A stretch of DNA of 64,000 nt from contig JAOLXX010000001.1 of the NCBI GenBank assembly GCA_028343155.1, positions 62,001 to 126,000 of the forward strand, read 5' to 3'. Below are positions 31,992 to 42,722 of this stretch, piece by piece (within the stretch, counting starts at the first letter, position 1; each line of letters opens with the position of its first letter). A program made the position numbers and the translations under genes. The notes under the pieces are model-generated. The model saw nothing but the letters and a program-made list of their open reading frames with translations. It searched no databases and was not told where the DNA came from. This DNA comes from Polaribacter sp. (lineage in GTDB: Bacteria; Bacteroidota; Bacteroidia; Flavobacteriales; Flavobacteriaceae).

Positions 31992-32621
31992 TTAGTCTAC
32001 AACTTTAAAAATTGCCCAAGCATAAATAGCAAATCTTGCAAAACGAAACAATCCGAAAAAAATAACATTTCTAAAGGAGTATTTAATCATTCCTGCAGCC
32101 AAACAAGCAATAGAAAAGGGTAGAGGTAGCAAAGCGCCAACTAAAATTAAAAAACCACCCCATTTGCGAGTGTTTTTTAAATTATCGATCATTTTTACTT
32201 CTAAATATTCTTTGAGAACTTTAATTCTTAATGCTGTCTTTCCCAGAAAATAGGAGACCAAACCTCCGATATAGGATAAAGTTGCTAAGAATACTAGATT
32301 TAAAATTGGTTCAGGAGTTTTTTTAGTCCAAGCAATAAATATTTCTGGAGGAATTATTCCTAACAATGTTTCGGAGACAAAAAAAGTAGTTAACACACCA
32401 ATTCTAGAAAACGTTGCTGTAATTGTTTCTAGACCTTCATTGATGTTAAATACATATTTATTGAAAAGAAACAATAAAATAACTACGGCAACAATTGGTA
32501 AAAATGCTTTTTTTACACTTTCCCATACAAATAGGTAAAAACCGGTTCTACCATAATAATTGTAGAGCCTTTTTCCTATAAATGCTGTTTTTTTATTTCT
32601 TTTTTTACGTTTTTTTTCCAA
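31992..32621 (-). CDS. VTT/DedA-like membrane protein
   Basis: Polytopic; SYIGGLVSYFLGKTALR, ALLPLPFSIACLAAGM. Confidence 0.65.
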   Translation of the reverse strand: MEKKRKKRNKKTAFIGKRLYNYYGRTGFYLFVWESVKKAFLPIVAVVILLFLFNKYVFNINEGLETITATFSRIGVLTTFFVSETLLGIIPPEIFIAWTKKTPEPILNLVFLATLSYIGGLVSYFLGKTALRIKVLKEYLEVKMIDNLKNTRKWGGFLILVGALLPLPFSIACLAAGMIKYSFRNVIFFGLFRFARFAIYAWAIFKVVD

Positions 32622-32737
32622 AAAAATAGTAATTTAATAAGGTTACAAAATTAAGCACAAATTTTAAATAAATAAGTATGTAATTTTAGATTAATACTTT
32701 TTTAGGAATTTCTTAATTTAGCCCTAAAGAAAATGAA

Positions 32738-33364
32738 ATGATTTGGCTTACAGAAAATTTAGAATTTCCACCCTATGAACTCACAACAGATGATGGAGTT
32801 ATTGCTTTGGGTGGAGATTTATCTGAAGAACGATTGATAAGTGCATACAAAAATGGAATTTTCCCATGGTTTTCTGAAGGAGATCCTATTGTGTGGTATT
32901 GCCCTCAAGAAAGAATGGTATTGTTTCCTGATGAAATTAAAGTTTCAAAATCGATGCAAAAAATTATCTATAAAAACGAATTTACGATTACAGAAAACAA
33001 GGCTTTTAAAGAGGTAATTTATCGTTGTAAAAATATCGAAAGGAGTGATGGTTTTGGTACTTGGATTACCGATGATATGGAGCAGGCATATCTAAATTTA
33101 CATGAAAAAGGGGTTGCAAAATCGATCGAAGTTTGGCTGAATGATCAACTAGTTGGCGGATTGTATGGATTAGAAATAAACACTATTTTCTGTGGAGAAA
33201 GTATGTTTAGTAAAGTTTCAAATGCGTCTAAATTGGCTTTTATTCATTTATCCAAAAATAAAGAATACACTTTAATAGATTGTCAAATTTACAATGATCA
33301 TCTGGCAAGTTTAGGAGCTAAAGAAATTGAAAGAGCGGATTTTTTACAAATTTTGAAGGCCTAA
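32738..33364 (+). CDS. aat: Leucyl/phenylalanyl-tRNA-protein transferase
   Basis: LAYKNGIFPWFSEGDPIVWYCPQ-type motif, GGLYGLEINTIFCGESMFS. Confidence 0.95.
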   Translation: MIWLTENLEFPPYELTTDDGVIALGGDLSEERLISAYKNGIFPWFSEGDPIVWYCPQERMVLFPDEIKVSKSMQKIIYKNEFTITENKAFKEVIYRCKNIERSDGFGTWITDDMEQAYLNLHEKGVAKSIEVWLNDQLVGGLYGLEINTIFCGESMFSKVSNASKLAFIHLSKNKEYTLIDCQIYNDHLASLGAKEIERADFLQILKA

Positions 33365-33466
33365 TTTTTATTACCCCATTAGAAATGGAATAATAAACCC
33401 CAAGTTTCAGTATCCCCTAAAACGACAAGCTGGTAGGTATTTCTATTGGAATTGGTTTTCGTTTTT

Positions 33467-35146
33467 TTAAAAATCAGCAGCAACCGTAAAACGCATTATT
33501 TCTTTTGTTGTTGGATGTGAGAACTCAATAAATTCGGCATGTAGATGCAGCCTATTTTCTTTTTTACCATACAAATCATCACCAACAATAGGGGTGTTTA
33601 AGCCGTCTTTGTGTGCAGCATGAACTCGTAATTGATGTGTTCTCCCTGTAATTGGGTAAAAATGAACTTTCGTTTTCCCTTTTCTTTTTTTAATTATTTC
33701 CCAATCTGTTATAGCTTTTTTGCCATATTCAAAATCGACTAATTGCCTTGGTCTGTCATCTAAATCTACGCGTAATGGGAGCTGTATTTTTCCGCTATTT
33801 TCAGAGATTTCTCCATCTAACAAAGCAACATAACGTTTTTTAATCGTTCTTTTTATAAACTGACTTTGTAAAATTTTATGGGTTTCTTTCGTTTTGGTCA
33901 ATATTAAAATTCCTGACGTAGACATATCTAATCGATGTACGATTAAGGGACCAGAAGCATTTGGATATTGCGCTTTAATTCTTGTGTAAACGGAGTCTGT
34001 AATGTCTTTTCCTGGAACAGATAAAAACTCAGCAGGTTTGTTTACCACAAGTAAAACAGCATCTTCATAAACAATTTCTAAAGGTTGCTTTTCTGCTAAA
34101 TTTTCTAGCAATAAGTTCGCGTCCATTTTAACACCTTTTAGCATGTGGTTTAAAATGGGTTTGCATCTACCTTGACATGCAGGGTAGAAATTCTTATGCT
34201 TTCTAATGGCTGAATTTGGCGAAATTCCCCACCAAAATTCTGCCATACAAATGGGTGTTAAATCATTTAAAAAAGCATATTGCAATAATTTTGGAGCAGT
34301 ACATTCACCAGAACCAGCAGGTGGTTTTAGGGCAGGATTATCAAAAATGTCTAATAAATTTTTTTGCTCTTTTTCTTTATTTAAGAAAGCATATTTACTA
34401 AAAAGTGTTTGCTGTAAATCATTAGATTTCTCTTTTCTTTGTTTTTTTAAGGATGCAATTTTATTTTCAAAATCCGAAAAGCCTTCCTTTATTTTTGCAA
34501 TTTTAGCTTCATAATATTCTTGAAGCTCTTTATAGAAAAATTGATCATTGAAACTTTCTTGTACTAATTTTGTTATTAGCCCATTATAATCGAGCTCATT
34601 TAAAGTTGACTGCCCTTTTTTCTTTCTTGCTTTTCTTTCTTTCTTATGAAGCTTCAATTTTTCTCTCTCAAGCGCCAGATCGGTGTCAATTTTTTTCAAT
34701 GTTTCTTGAAAGGATTTTTTTCGGGATATATAATCTTCAACCTTCTTCAAAATTGACAATTGTTTGTTTATTTCGTCGATTTCGGCTTCTCCTTTTAGAT
34801 AAAAACTGCCCTCAGTTCTCATATTAAAAACGGGTGGCACAAATTTATTTGGCAAACTTTTATCCGCTAACTTGCCAGAGAATGCAGCTAAATAGCCAAT
34901 TTTATTTTGCCTGTTTTTTACAACCAAAACCCCAAACATTTTACCAATTGGTAACGAAGTTTCTTTTTTAGAAAGTCCAAAATTATGTGTAAAATCAGTT
35001 TGATTTTCTAAATATTCTTGGAGTTCATTTGTGGCAATTTTCGCTAAAGGATGTGGTTCGTAATAAAAAGGGAATGTAAATTTTTCAGGAAGGACTATTT
35101 TGGAAACAGCAGCTTTAAAATTTTGGAAATAATTCAAAGGTATCAA
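33467..35146 (-). CDS. RluA-family pseudouridine synthase with long N-terminal extension
   Basis: LIVHRLDMSTSGILILTKT. Confidence 0.9.
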   Translation of the reverse strand: MIPLNYFQNFKAAVSKIVLPEKFTFPFYYEPHPLAKIATNELQEYLENQTDFTHNFGLSKKETSLPIGKMFGVLVVKNRQNKIGYLAAFSGKLADKSLPNKFVPPVFNMRTEGSFYLKGEAEIDEINKQLSILKKVEDYISRKKSFQETLKKIDTDLALEREKLKLHKKERKARKKKGQSTLNELDYNGLITKLVQESFNDQFFYKELQEYYEAKIAKIKEGFSDFENKIASLKKQRKEKSNDLQQTLFSKYAFLNKEKEQKNLLDIFDNPALKPPAGSGECTAPKLLQYAFLNDLTPICMAEFWWGISPNSAIRKHKNFYPACQGRCKPILNHMLKGVKMDANLLLENLAEKQPLEIVYEDAVLLVVNKPAEFLSVPGKDITDSVYTRIKAQYPNASGPLIVHRLDMSTSGILILTKTKETHKILQSQFIKRTIKKRYVALLDGEISENSGKIQLPLRVDLDDRPRQLVDFEYGKKAITDWEIIKKRKGKTKVHFYPITGRTHQLRVHAAHKDGLNTPIVGDDLYGKKENRLHLHAEFIEFSHPTTKEIMRFTVAADF

Positions 35147-35157
35147 AAATTATAAAG

Positions 35158-36120
35158 TTAAAGACTGAAAGTTGCGCGTTGCAATCGATCATTAATAGAT
35201 TTTCCTAAACCACTATCTGGAAACCTTTCCGTAATAATTACATCTAACTTTTGATCATCCAATTCGTGTAAAGAATCATATAGTTTTGACGCGGCTTCTT
35301 GCAACGATCCTTTTTTAGATAAAACAATCTCAGTGAAAGAGGTATTGTTTAAAGAATCTTTAAAAACTAAAATTCCAATTTTTTTACCAGCATGTTTTTT
35401 AATTTCCTCTGCAACGGCATCTACCAATAAAGTTTGAGTTGAAGGCGCATAATGCCTTGCTAACATCCCAGGAGCATCTGGGCTTTGCTCTTTTTTGTTT
35501 TTTACAGACACTTTACCAACAACGGCTTCAATAGCTTCTATGGACAAAGCACCTAATCGGTATAGTACGGGTTCGTTATTTTCAAAACCAACAATGGTCG
35601 ATTCAATTCCGTTTTTACAAGAACCCCCATCTAAAACTTGTTTGATATCGTTTTTAAAATAACGTTCCACATGGGATGGTTTTGTCGGACTGATGCTACC
35701 AAAAGGATTCGCACTTGGTGCTGCCAAGGGGAAAGGCAATTGTCTTAATAATTCTAAAGTCACAGGATGATTTGGAACACGAACAGCAACAGTGTCTTTT
35801 CCTGCAGTAATTATATCGGGAATCTTGTTGTTCTTTTTTAAGACCATGGTTAACGGTCCTGGCCAAAAAGTAGCCGCTAATAATGTTGCTTTGTCAGGAA
35901 CATGGGCTACAATATTTTCTAGGGCTTCAACGCCAGAAAGATGTACAATTAAAGGATTAAAAAAGGGTCTTTTCTTGGTTGAAAAAATATGTTTAATCGC
36001 TTTTTCACTAAAAACATTACCTGCTAAACCATAGACAGTTTCGGTAGGTATTGCAACCAATTCGTCGTCTGTTAATAATCGTATTGCTTTTTGTATGTCT
36101 TTAGAAATGATGCTCATCAT
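35158..36120 (-). CDS. L-threonylcarbamoyladenylate synthase (Sua5/YwlC/YrdC)
   Basis: PTETVYGLAGN, PLIVH, APSANPFGSISPT; Sua5 C-terminal domain. Confidence 0.93.
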   Translation of the reverse strand: MMSIISKDIQKAIRLLTDDELVAIPTETVYGLAGNVFSEKAIKHIFSTKKRPFFNPLIVHLSGVEALENIVAHVPDKATLLAATFWPGPLTMVLKKNNKIPDIITAGKDTVAVRVPNHPVTLELLRQLPFPLAAPSANPFGSISPTKPSHVERYFKNDIKQVLDGGSCKNGIESTIVGFENNEPVLYRLGALSIEAIEAVVGKVSVKNKKEQSPDAPGMLARHYAPSTQTLLVDAVAEEIKKHAGKKIGILVFKDSLNNTSFTEIVLSKKGSLQEAASKLYDSLHELDDQKLDVIITERFPDSGLGKSINDRLQRATFSL

Positions 36121-36186
36121 GAATTTACAAAATTACATATAAAATAGCCGTTTTTAATTTATTAGCCCCTCATTTTTTTTAACAAA

Positions 36187-36210
36187 AAACCCAAGTATTA
36201 ACTTGGGTTT
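36187..36210 (-). terminator. Terminator of TonB receptor gene
   Basis: AAACCCAAGT-TAAT-ACTTGGGTTT then TTTGTT on the minus strand. Confidence 0.8.
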
Positions 36211-36235
36211 TAAAATCTGAATACAAAAAGGCTTT

Positions 36236-38584
36236 CTAAAATTTTAAAGTAGCCCCTATTAAAAAGTTTCTCGTTGCTTGTGGGTAAAAGCCTTGCACTT
36301 CAAAAGAAGTCGGTCCAGTCCAAGTATTTAAATAAGTATAACCTCTGTCTACATATCTTTTATTGAATATGTTATTTACAACTCCAGAAATTGTGATCGA
36401 TTTAAAAATAGCTGCTGTTTTTATTTCATAAACAAAATTTAAATCACTGATAAAATAGTTTTCTAATTTTGATGCCTTCGTATTTGTATTACTTAAATAT
36501 TGATCTCCAACAAATTTAGATAAAAATGAGAGTTGAAAATAATCGGTTGGTTTATAAACAATAGCATTCCCAGCAATAATGTCTGGAGAAAAGGCAATGT
36601 TTGTTGTGCCAATATTTGTTACAGTTCCTTCTCTATTTAGGATAAAATCTTTAATTTTATTACTACTTAAAGTTAGATTTTGATTGACACTAAATTGGCT
36701 TGATAGTTTAATATTAGCATCAATTTCTAATCCAAAACGATAACTATCTTTTACATTTTCTCGCAAATATTCTCCAACATCATTTAAACCACCTGTTTGT
36801 ATTAATTGATTATTGTATGCCATATAATACAAATTGGTATTTAATTCTACTGTGTTGTTTTTTAAACGCCATCCAAATTCATAATCATCTAAAGATTCAA
36901 GTTTTACCTCTTTTCCATTTTTATAATCATCTCTATTGGGTTCTTTGTTTGCTTTCGCATAAGATATATATAAACTGTTTTTTTTATTTATACTATATGT
37001 GAAACCTAATTTAGGGTTAAAGAAGCTGAATTTCTCTTCAATATTTAATGGGTTTCTATCAGCAGTTAATCCATTTGTTTTGTAATTCACAAAACGCCCT
37101 TGTAGGTCAACAAAGGTTTTAAGCTTTTCAGAAATTTTAAAAGTAGCTTTAGAAAAAACACTAAAGTCTTTTTTGGAGGCGTCACTGAAGTAATATTGAT
37201 CTCTAATATTTGCAGTTGGAGCAAATTGTTTTGCCCAAATTACTTCTCCAAAATGATCTCCTTTGTAATTACTGTAAGAAAACCCGGATACAATTTCTAA
37301 GTTCTCTTTTTTGTAAGTAGTATTTCCGTTAAAAACATAAAAGTGATTGTCTAACCAACGACGAACAATTGCATCTGTGACTGGGGTTCCCCAACTATCT
37401 ACTCCAGTTTGTTCAACAATTTCATTGTATTTTGAGATACCACTATCCGCTTTAAATTGTTCAAAATACCCTTTTCCTCGGGTATAATTTATACCGATAT
37501 TGGTAGACCAATTTTCATTCAATTTTTCATCCCAATGCAATTGATAATGATCTTGTTTGTAATTATCAGTTTCATTATCATACGTGTATGGATTTTGTTT
37601 TCTGTCTTGTTCTAATTGAGTAGCATCCAAACCATACCAAGCTTGATAGGTTTTTTCTGTTCCACCAAAGGTAATAGCTTTTATTAATGTGTTATCATCC
37701 GTATAACTTCCTTGAAAGAAGTACGATTTTAAATCTGTAGAAGCCCTGTCTACATATCCATCAGAATAAATGTTTGACAAGCGTCCAGCAAACTCAAAAT
37801 GCTTATTTACTTTTCCAGTGGTAAATTTTACGGTATGTTTTCTAGTTCCGTAAGAACCAAAAGAATTCGCAATCTCTCCACCTGCTTTTTCAGAAATAGC
37901 ATCTGTTAAGATATTTAAACTTGCACCAAAAGCACCGGAGCCATTTGTAGAGGTTCCCACACCACGTTGTAATTGTAAACTTTGAGTTGAAGAAGCAAAA
38001 TCGCCTAAATTTACCCAAAAAGCTCCTTGACTTTCAGCGTCGTTATAAGGAATACCGTTGATAGTAACATTTACACGAGAAGCATCTGAACCCCGGACAC
38101 GAATGTAAGTATAACCGACACCAGCACCAGCATCTGAAGAAGAAATGACAGAAGGTAAATAATTTAATAGCACAGGAATATCCTGACCTAAATTCCGTTT
38201 AGCAATTTCCTTTTTGGTTAAGTTAGAATGTGCTATTGGAGCATCTGACTGAACACGAACTGCCGCAACCAACACTTCTTCTAAAACTGTTGCATTTGTG
38301 AATAATACAAATTCGATTGCATCGTTTTTGGTTAAAGAAATTTCTTTAGAAACCGTTTTGTAACCAACAAAAGAAACTTGAATTGTGGAGGTTCCTTTTG
38401 GGAGGTTTACACGGAACTTTCCATCAAAATCGGTGGAAGTTCCTTTGTTGCTTTCTTTAACCAAAACAGTTGCTCCTGCTAAAGATTCATTGTTTTCATT
38501 CACTACTTTTCCGTTAAGGGTAAATGTTTGGGCGTTTGCAAGTATACTTGCAAACAAGAATAAAAAAAAGGTAATTTTTTTCAT
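36236..38584 (-). CDS. TonB-dependent receptor (predicted thiamin-related uptake)
   Basis: Carboxypeptidase-regulatory-like N-domain, plug and barrel; preceded by TPP riboswitch. Confidence 0.88.
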   Translation of the reverse strand: MKKITFFLFLFASILANAQTFTLNGKVVNENNESLAGATVLVKESNKGTSTDFDGKFRVNLPKGTSTIQVSFVGYKTVSKEISLTKNDAIEFVLFTNATVLEEVLVAAVRVQSDAPIAHSNLTKKEIAKRNLGQDIPVLLNYLPSVISSSDAGAGVGYTYIRVRGSDASRVNVTINGIPYNDAESQGAFWVNLGDFASSTQSLQLQRGVGTSTNGSGAFGASLNILTDAISEKAGGEIANSFGSYGTRKHTVKFTTGKVNKHFEFAGRLSNIYSDGYVDRASTDLKSYFFQGSYTDDNTLIKAITFGGTEKTYQAWYGLDATQLEQDRKQNPYTYDNETDNYKQDHYQLHWDEKLNENWSTNIGINYTRGKGYFEQFKADSGISKYNEIVEQTGVDSWGTPVTDAIVRRWLDNHFYVFNGNTTYKKENLEIVSGFSYSNYKGDHFGEVIWAKQFAPTANIRDQYYFSDASKKDFSVFSKATFKISEKLKTFVDLQGRFVNYKTNGLTADRNPLNIEEKFSFFNPKLGFTYSINKKNSLYISYAKANKEPNRDDYKNGKEVKLESLDDYEFGWRLKNNTVELNTNLYYMAYNNQLIQTGGLNDVGEYLRENVKDSYRFGLEIDANIKLSSQFSVNQNLTLSSNKIKDFILNREGTVTNIGTTNIAFSPDIIAGNAIVYKPTDYFQLSFLSKFVGDQYLSNTNTKASKLENYFISDLNFVYEIKTAAIFKSITISGVVNNIFNKRYVDRGYTYLNTWTGPTSFEVQGFYPQATRNFLIGATLKF

Positions 38585-38650
38585 TTTAAAAATTTTTAAA
38601 ACGAATAAAAAGAGGTAATTATTCTTGTGATTATTATTGAATAATTAATT

Positions 38651-38727
38651 TGTCATTACAAAGAGTTTACAACATAGTAACCTCATTTAATTAAAGATTT
38701 TTTCAGGAACAAATCTTCGCAATGACA
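38651..38727. repeat. 77-bp element with terminal inverted repeats
   Basis: TGTCATTACAAAG ... CTTCGCAATGACA (11/13 complementary ends). Confidence 0.65.
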
Positions 38728-38889
38728 TTCGATATCCCTAAACAGCATTACCTGTTCTAGGTTCATTGGGTATGATCTCAGCCTTTTAAAAGTTGAAAGT
38801 TTAAAAAGTTAAAATAGTTATGAAGTCTACTGAGACCAAAAACCATTAACTAAAAAAGACCAACTAAAATTAGCACCCCTTTATGAGAA
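38728..38889 (-). promoter_or_regulatory. TPP (thi-box) riboswitch aptamer
   Basis: Minus strand: AAAGGGGTGCT ... GGCTGAGATCATACCCAATGAACCTAGAACAGGTAATGCTGTTTAGGGAT; P1 TTC(TC)ATA/TAT(C)GAA. Confidence 0.9.
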
Positions 38890-38941
38890 CGCTGCAAAAT
38901 TAAGTAGGAAATAGTTCATACGAAATAAAAAAATGATTTAT

Positions 38942-39346
38942 TTAATCAAGTGTTGGTTTTTTACGAAGGGCTTTTTTTAACCCAATTTTCTTTTTGTCTT
39001 CTCTATTCTTTCTAATGGAAGATTTACTTGGTTTTGTAGGTCTTCTTTTTTTAGGGCGAATTAAGTTTGTTTTCAATAGTTCTAGAAAACGTTTGATGGC
39101 TGTTTCTTTATTTCTGTTTTGGGAACGCGTTGTGTCACAAAATAAAACAAGTTTATTTTGATTGGTTAATTTTGATGAAAGTTTCGACTTTAATAGTTTT
39201 TTTTCTGGGTCAGATAAAGAAGAAGAATTTTCTAAATCAAAGATCAATTCTATTTTAGAGGAAACTTTATTAACGTGTTGTCCTCCAGCACCAGAACTTC
39301 TAATGGCTTTGAAATGGAGTTCTTTTAAGATACTTTCTTTGTTCAT
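38942..39346 (-). CDS. arfB: Peptidyl-tRNA hydrolase ArfB-like
   Basis: GGQ motif RSSGAGGQHVNKVSSKIEL and basic tail. Confidence 0.92.
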   Translation of the reverse strand: MNKESILKELHFKAIRSSGAGGQHVNKVSSKIELIFDLENSSSLSDPEKKLLKSKLSSKLTNQNKLVLFCDTTRSQNRNKETAIKRFLELLKTNLIRPKKRRPTKPSKSSIRKNREDKKKIGLKKALRKKPTLD

Positions 39347-39395
39347 TGAATACGAATCTCATTTTTTTTAAAAACTTGCATATTTCTGTGAGATT

Positions 39396-40019
39396 TTATT
39401 GATTTTTATACAAGATTTTTTTCCAGGCGATATAACCAAATAGCGCGATAATTGTAAACCCTAAGTATTGAAAACTAGTGAATGTAAATCCTTTGTAAAA
39501 ATATAAAGGTACAGAAAAGCTGTTTCCTACAATCCAAAACAACCAATTTTCTATTTTCCGTTTTGCCATCAACCACATACCAACAAAGAAAATTGCGGTT
39601 GTAATTGTATCTACATAAGCAACCCAACTGGTCCATTTGTTAAAATAGTGATAAACGATAAAAACAAAGAGTAAGGTTGCAATAAAGAGAATAATAGCCC
39701 CCTTTTTTTCTTTTAAAGTGGTTGTAGAAATTCCGGTGACATTGGTTTGATCAACTTTACGAGTCCAAATATACCAACCATAAATACTCATAATAAAATA
39801 GTATCCGTTGATCATCATGTCACCCAAGAGTTCCCATTTCAAAAGTAAATACACAAAAATAGCGGTGCTAATCATTCCTGTTGGAAATACCCAAATTTTA
39901 TTTTGTTTCGAAAACCAGACGGATAAAAAGCCAAAAATTACAGCAATAATTTCTAAAGTAGTGTCTGTGAGTGAATAGGTTTTGTATTGTCCAAAAAGGA
40001 AGTCAATAATTTCAGTCAT
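39396..40019 (-). CDS. PnuC-family transporter (PnuT-like thiamin transporter by context)
   Basis: PnuC-type 7-TM protein; close to TPP-riboswitch-controlled receptor. Confidence 0.85.
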   Translation of the reverse strand: MTEIIDFLFGQYKTYSLTDTTLEIIAVIFGFLSVWFSKQNKIWVFPTGMISTAIFVYLLLKWELLGDMMINGYYFIMSIYGWYIWTRKVDQTNVTGISTTTLKEKKGAIILFIATLLFVFIVYHYFNKWTSWVAYVDTITTAIFFVGMWLMAKRKIENWLFWIVGNSFSVPLYFYKGFTFTSFQYLGFTIIALFGYIAWKKILYKNQ

Positions 40020-40063
40020 GTTTTTTTGAGAAAGTTTTGAAAGTCAAAAGTAAATCCATTATT

Positions 40064-40690
40064 TTAAAAAGCATAGACACAAGTAAAACTCTCAAATTCT
40101 AAAAATTCGACATCATAAGAAGCTTCTATCTCTTTGTAAAGAATTTCACCCGTTGTTTTTTCTTCCTCAAGTTTAAAATTCTCAATATGAATATGGTGTA
40201 GAAAGGACAATTTTTTCTTTCCATAAACTTTATACAAACTTTCTTTTGCGCCCCAAACAATCGTTAATTTACGAATTAAAGCAGCCACATTGGCAATGGT
40301 TTTGTACTCTTGAATGGCGGTAAATTTATGCGCAATTTTTAGAATTTTTTCACGCTGCTTTTCAATGTCAATCCCAACAGGAGTTTCATAAGAAAAAATA
40401 ATAGCAGTAAATCCAAAAGAATGTGTGATAGAAATATACCTTCCTTTAGTTAAATGCGGTTTCCCATATTCATCGTATCTCAAATCAGCATCTGTCAGGT
40501 TTATTTCCTTTAACAACTGTCGGATGCTCAAAAACCCCTTTTGGTGTATTTCAGATTTCATCGCATCAAATCTTTCCTGATTGCTACTTGTTAAAGAGAT
40601 TCCTTGTTTTAATTGATCAATAGCTTCTTCAATTTTCCAGATGAAAACCTTCGTTGTTGTATTGACTGTTATTGTTTTGTAAAGAGCCAT
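40064..40690 (-). CDS. 4'-phosphopantetheinyl transferase superfamily protein
   Basis: [19 protein letters not shown] and [14 protein letters not shown]. Confidence 0.88.
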   Translation of the reverse strand: MALYKTITVNTTTKVFIWKIEEAIDQLKQGISLTSSNQERFDAMKSEIHQKGFLSIRQLLKEINLTDADLRYDEYGKPHLTKGRYISITHSFGFTAIIFSYETPVGIDIEKQREKILKIAHKFTAIQEYKTIANVAALIRKLTIVWGAKESLYKVYGKKKLSFLHHIHIENFKLEEEKTTGEILYKEIEASYDVEFLEFESFTCVYAF

Positions 40691-40753
40691 AATTTTAAAA
40701 TGGATATCGTAACTTTGCGGTTCGCAATTTATTTGAATATAAAGATACACATT

Positions 40754-42067
40754 ATGAGCACAAAAAACGCTTACGTACCATTTAAAGTTAAAGATATTTC
40801 TTTAGCTGATTGGGGAAGAAAAGAAATTGATTTGGCAGAAGCTGAAATGCCTGGACTTATGAGTCTGAGAAAAGAGTATGGAGATGCACAACCATTAAAA
40901 GGAGCAAGAATTGCAGGCTGTTTGCACATGACCATTCAAACTGCAGTTTTAATTGAAACTTTACAAGCTTTGGGAGCAGAAGTAACCTGGAGTTCTTGTA
41001 ATATTTTTTCTACACAAGATCAAGCTGCTGCTGCTATTGCTGCAACAGGAACGCCTGTGTATGCTTGGAAAGACATGACAGAGGAAGAGTTTGACTGGTG
41101 TATTGAGCAAACTTTATTTTTCGGAGAAGATAAAAAGCCCTTAAACTTAATTTTAGATGATGGTGGAGATTTAACAAACATGGTTTTAGACCGCTATCCA
41201 GAACTAGCATCAGGAATCAATGGTTTGTCAGAAGAGACGACCACTGGAGTTCATCGTTTATACGATCGTGTAAAAGCAGGAACTTTGCCAATGCCAGCCA
41301 TTAATATAAACGATTCTGTTACAAAATCGAAGTTTGATAATAAATATGGTTGTAAAGAATCTGCTGTGGATGCAATTCGCAGAGCAACCGATATTATGTT
41401 AGCAGGAAAACGTGTAACTGTTTGTGGTTATGGAGACGTAGGTAAAGGAACAGCAGCTTCATTTAAAGGTGCAGGCTCTATTGTAACAGTTACAGAAATC
41501 GACCCAATTTGTGCTTTACAAGCTGCAATGGATGGTTTTGAAGTGAAGCGTTTAGAAACGGTTATTGCAAATTCTGATATCATTATTACGACTACAGGGA
41601 ACAAAGATATTATTCAAGGGCGTCATTTTGAAGCAATGAAAGATAAAGTGATTGTTTGTAATATTGGACATTTTGATAACGAAATTGATATGGCTTGGTT
41701 AAATGAGAACCACGGAAATACAAAAGACACAATTAAGCCACAGGTTGATAAATACAATATCAATGGAAACGATATTATTCTTTTGGCAGAAGGTCGTCTG
41801 GTAAATTTAGGATGTGCAACTGGGCATCCAAGTTTTGTAATGTCGAACTCATTTACAAACCAAACTTTAGCACAAATTGAACTTTGGACAAACAAAGAAG
41901 CTTATGGGAACGATGTGTACATGTTACCAAAACATTTAGATGAAAAAGTAGCCTTTTTACACTTAGAAAAAATTGGCGTTGAGCTCACAGAATTGCGCTC
42001 TGACCAAGCTTCTTATATTGGTGTAACTGTTGAAGGTCCTTTCAAACCAGCACATTATAGATACTAG
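40754..42067 (+). CDS. ahcY: Adenosylhomocysteinase
   Basis: [20 protein letters not shown]-terminal KPAHYRY; ATG 40754 preferred. Confidence 0.97.
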   Translation: MSTKNAYVPFKVKDISLADWGRKEIDLAEAEMPGLMSLRKEYGDAQPLKGARIAGCLHMTIQTAVLIETLQALGAEVTWSSCNIFSTQDQAAAAIAATGTPVYAWKDMTEEEFDWCIEQTLFFGEDKKPLNLILDDGGDLTNMVLDRYPELASGINGLSEETTTGVHRLYDRVKAGTLPMPAININDSVTKSKFDNKYGCKESAVDAIRRATDIMLAGKRVTVCGYGDVGKGTAASFKGAGSIVTVTEIDPICALQAAMDGFEVKRLETVIANSDIIITTTGNKDIIQGRHFEAMKDKVIVCNIGHFDNEIDMAWLNENHGNTKDTIKPQVDKYNINGNDIILLAEGRLVNLGCATGHPSFVMSNSFTNQTLAQIELWTNKEAYGNDVYMLPKHLDEKVAFLHLEKIGVELTELRSDQASYIGVTVEGPFKPAHYRY

Positions 42068-42154
42068 TATTTTTTTGGGTTCGTTGGTTTTTGTGACCAA
42101 AAACGAAAACAATGTGATCTTACCCACTCAGTACAAATGAGGATAAAAAAACAT

Positions 42155-42203
42155 AACGCTTGTAAAACTTGAATTCATTTTAGGTTTCACAAGCGTTTTT
42201 TTA
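42155..42203 (+). terminator. Terminator after ahcY
   Basis: AACGCTTGT ... ACAAGCGTT then T tract. Confidence 0.8.
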
Positions 42204-42274
42204 AGTGTTTGTATTTCTAAAATTCAATCTTAAAAATGGGCTGTTTTTGGTTATTTATGCTGTAAAAAATAAAA

Positions 42275-42304
42275 TTTACACTCCATAAAAAAAGTGTAAA
42301 TTTG
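42275..42304 (+). promoter_or_regulatory. Putative rbfA promoter (TAAATTTG -7 box) overlapped by inverted repeat
   Basis: TTTACACT-N10-AGTGTAAA followed by TTTG; Bacteroidetes TAnnTTTG consensus. Confidence 0.45.
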
Positions 42305-42308
42305 CGCT

Positions 42309-42707
42309 ATGGAAGAAACAAACAGACAGCGTAAAATTGCAGGAGTATTACAAAAAGATTTGGTAGATGTTTTGCAAAAAGCAGCTCAAGATGGAATGAA
42401 AGGTGTCATTATTTCTGTTTCTAAAGTGCATGTAACTTCAGATTTAGGAGTTGCAAAAGTATATTTAAGCATTTTCCCATCTAGCAAAAGAGACGAAATT
42501 ATTGAAGGAGTTCAATCGAATACTGTTTTAATACGTCATGAAATGGCGTCAAGAACTAAAAAACAATTGCGTAGAATGCCAGAATTATTATTTTTTGGTG
42601 ATGATACGTTGGATTATATTGAAAAGATTGATAAATCTTTAAAAGGAGCGGATGAAAATCCTATTAAAAATCCTGAAGTTTTACCCAAACGTAGAAAGAA
42701 TTACTAA
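42309..42707 (+). CDS. rbfA: Ribosome-binding factor A
   Basis: RbfA fold sequence; FFGDDTLDYIEKIDKSL. Confidence 0.93.
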   Translation: MEETNRQRKIAGVLQKDLVDVLQKAAQDGMKGVIISVSKVHVTSDLGVAKVYLSIFPSSKRDEIIEGVQSNTVLIRHEMASRTKKQLRRMPELLFFGDDTLDYIEKIDKSLKGADENPIKNPEVLPKRRKNY

Positions 42708-42722
42708 TGTTAACTTTTTTAT

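Noticed and set aside
33467-35146. Long N-terminal extension of the RluA-family enzyme as a novel fusion
   Set aside because: I recall such about 550-aa RluA proteins as common in Bacteroidetes; not considered unusual.
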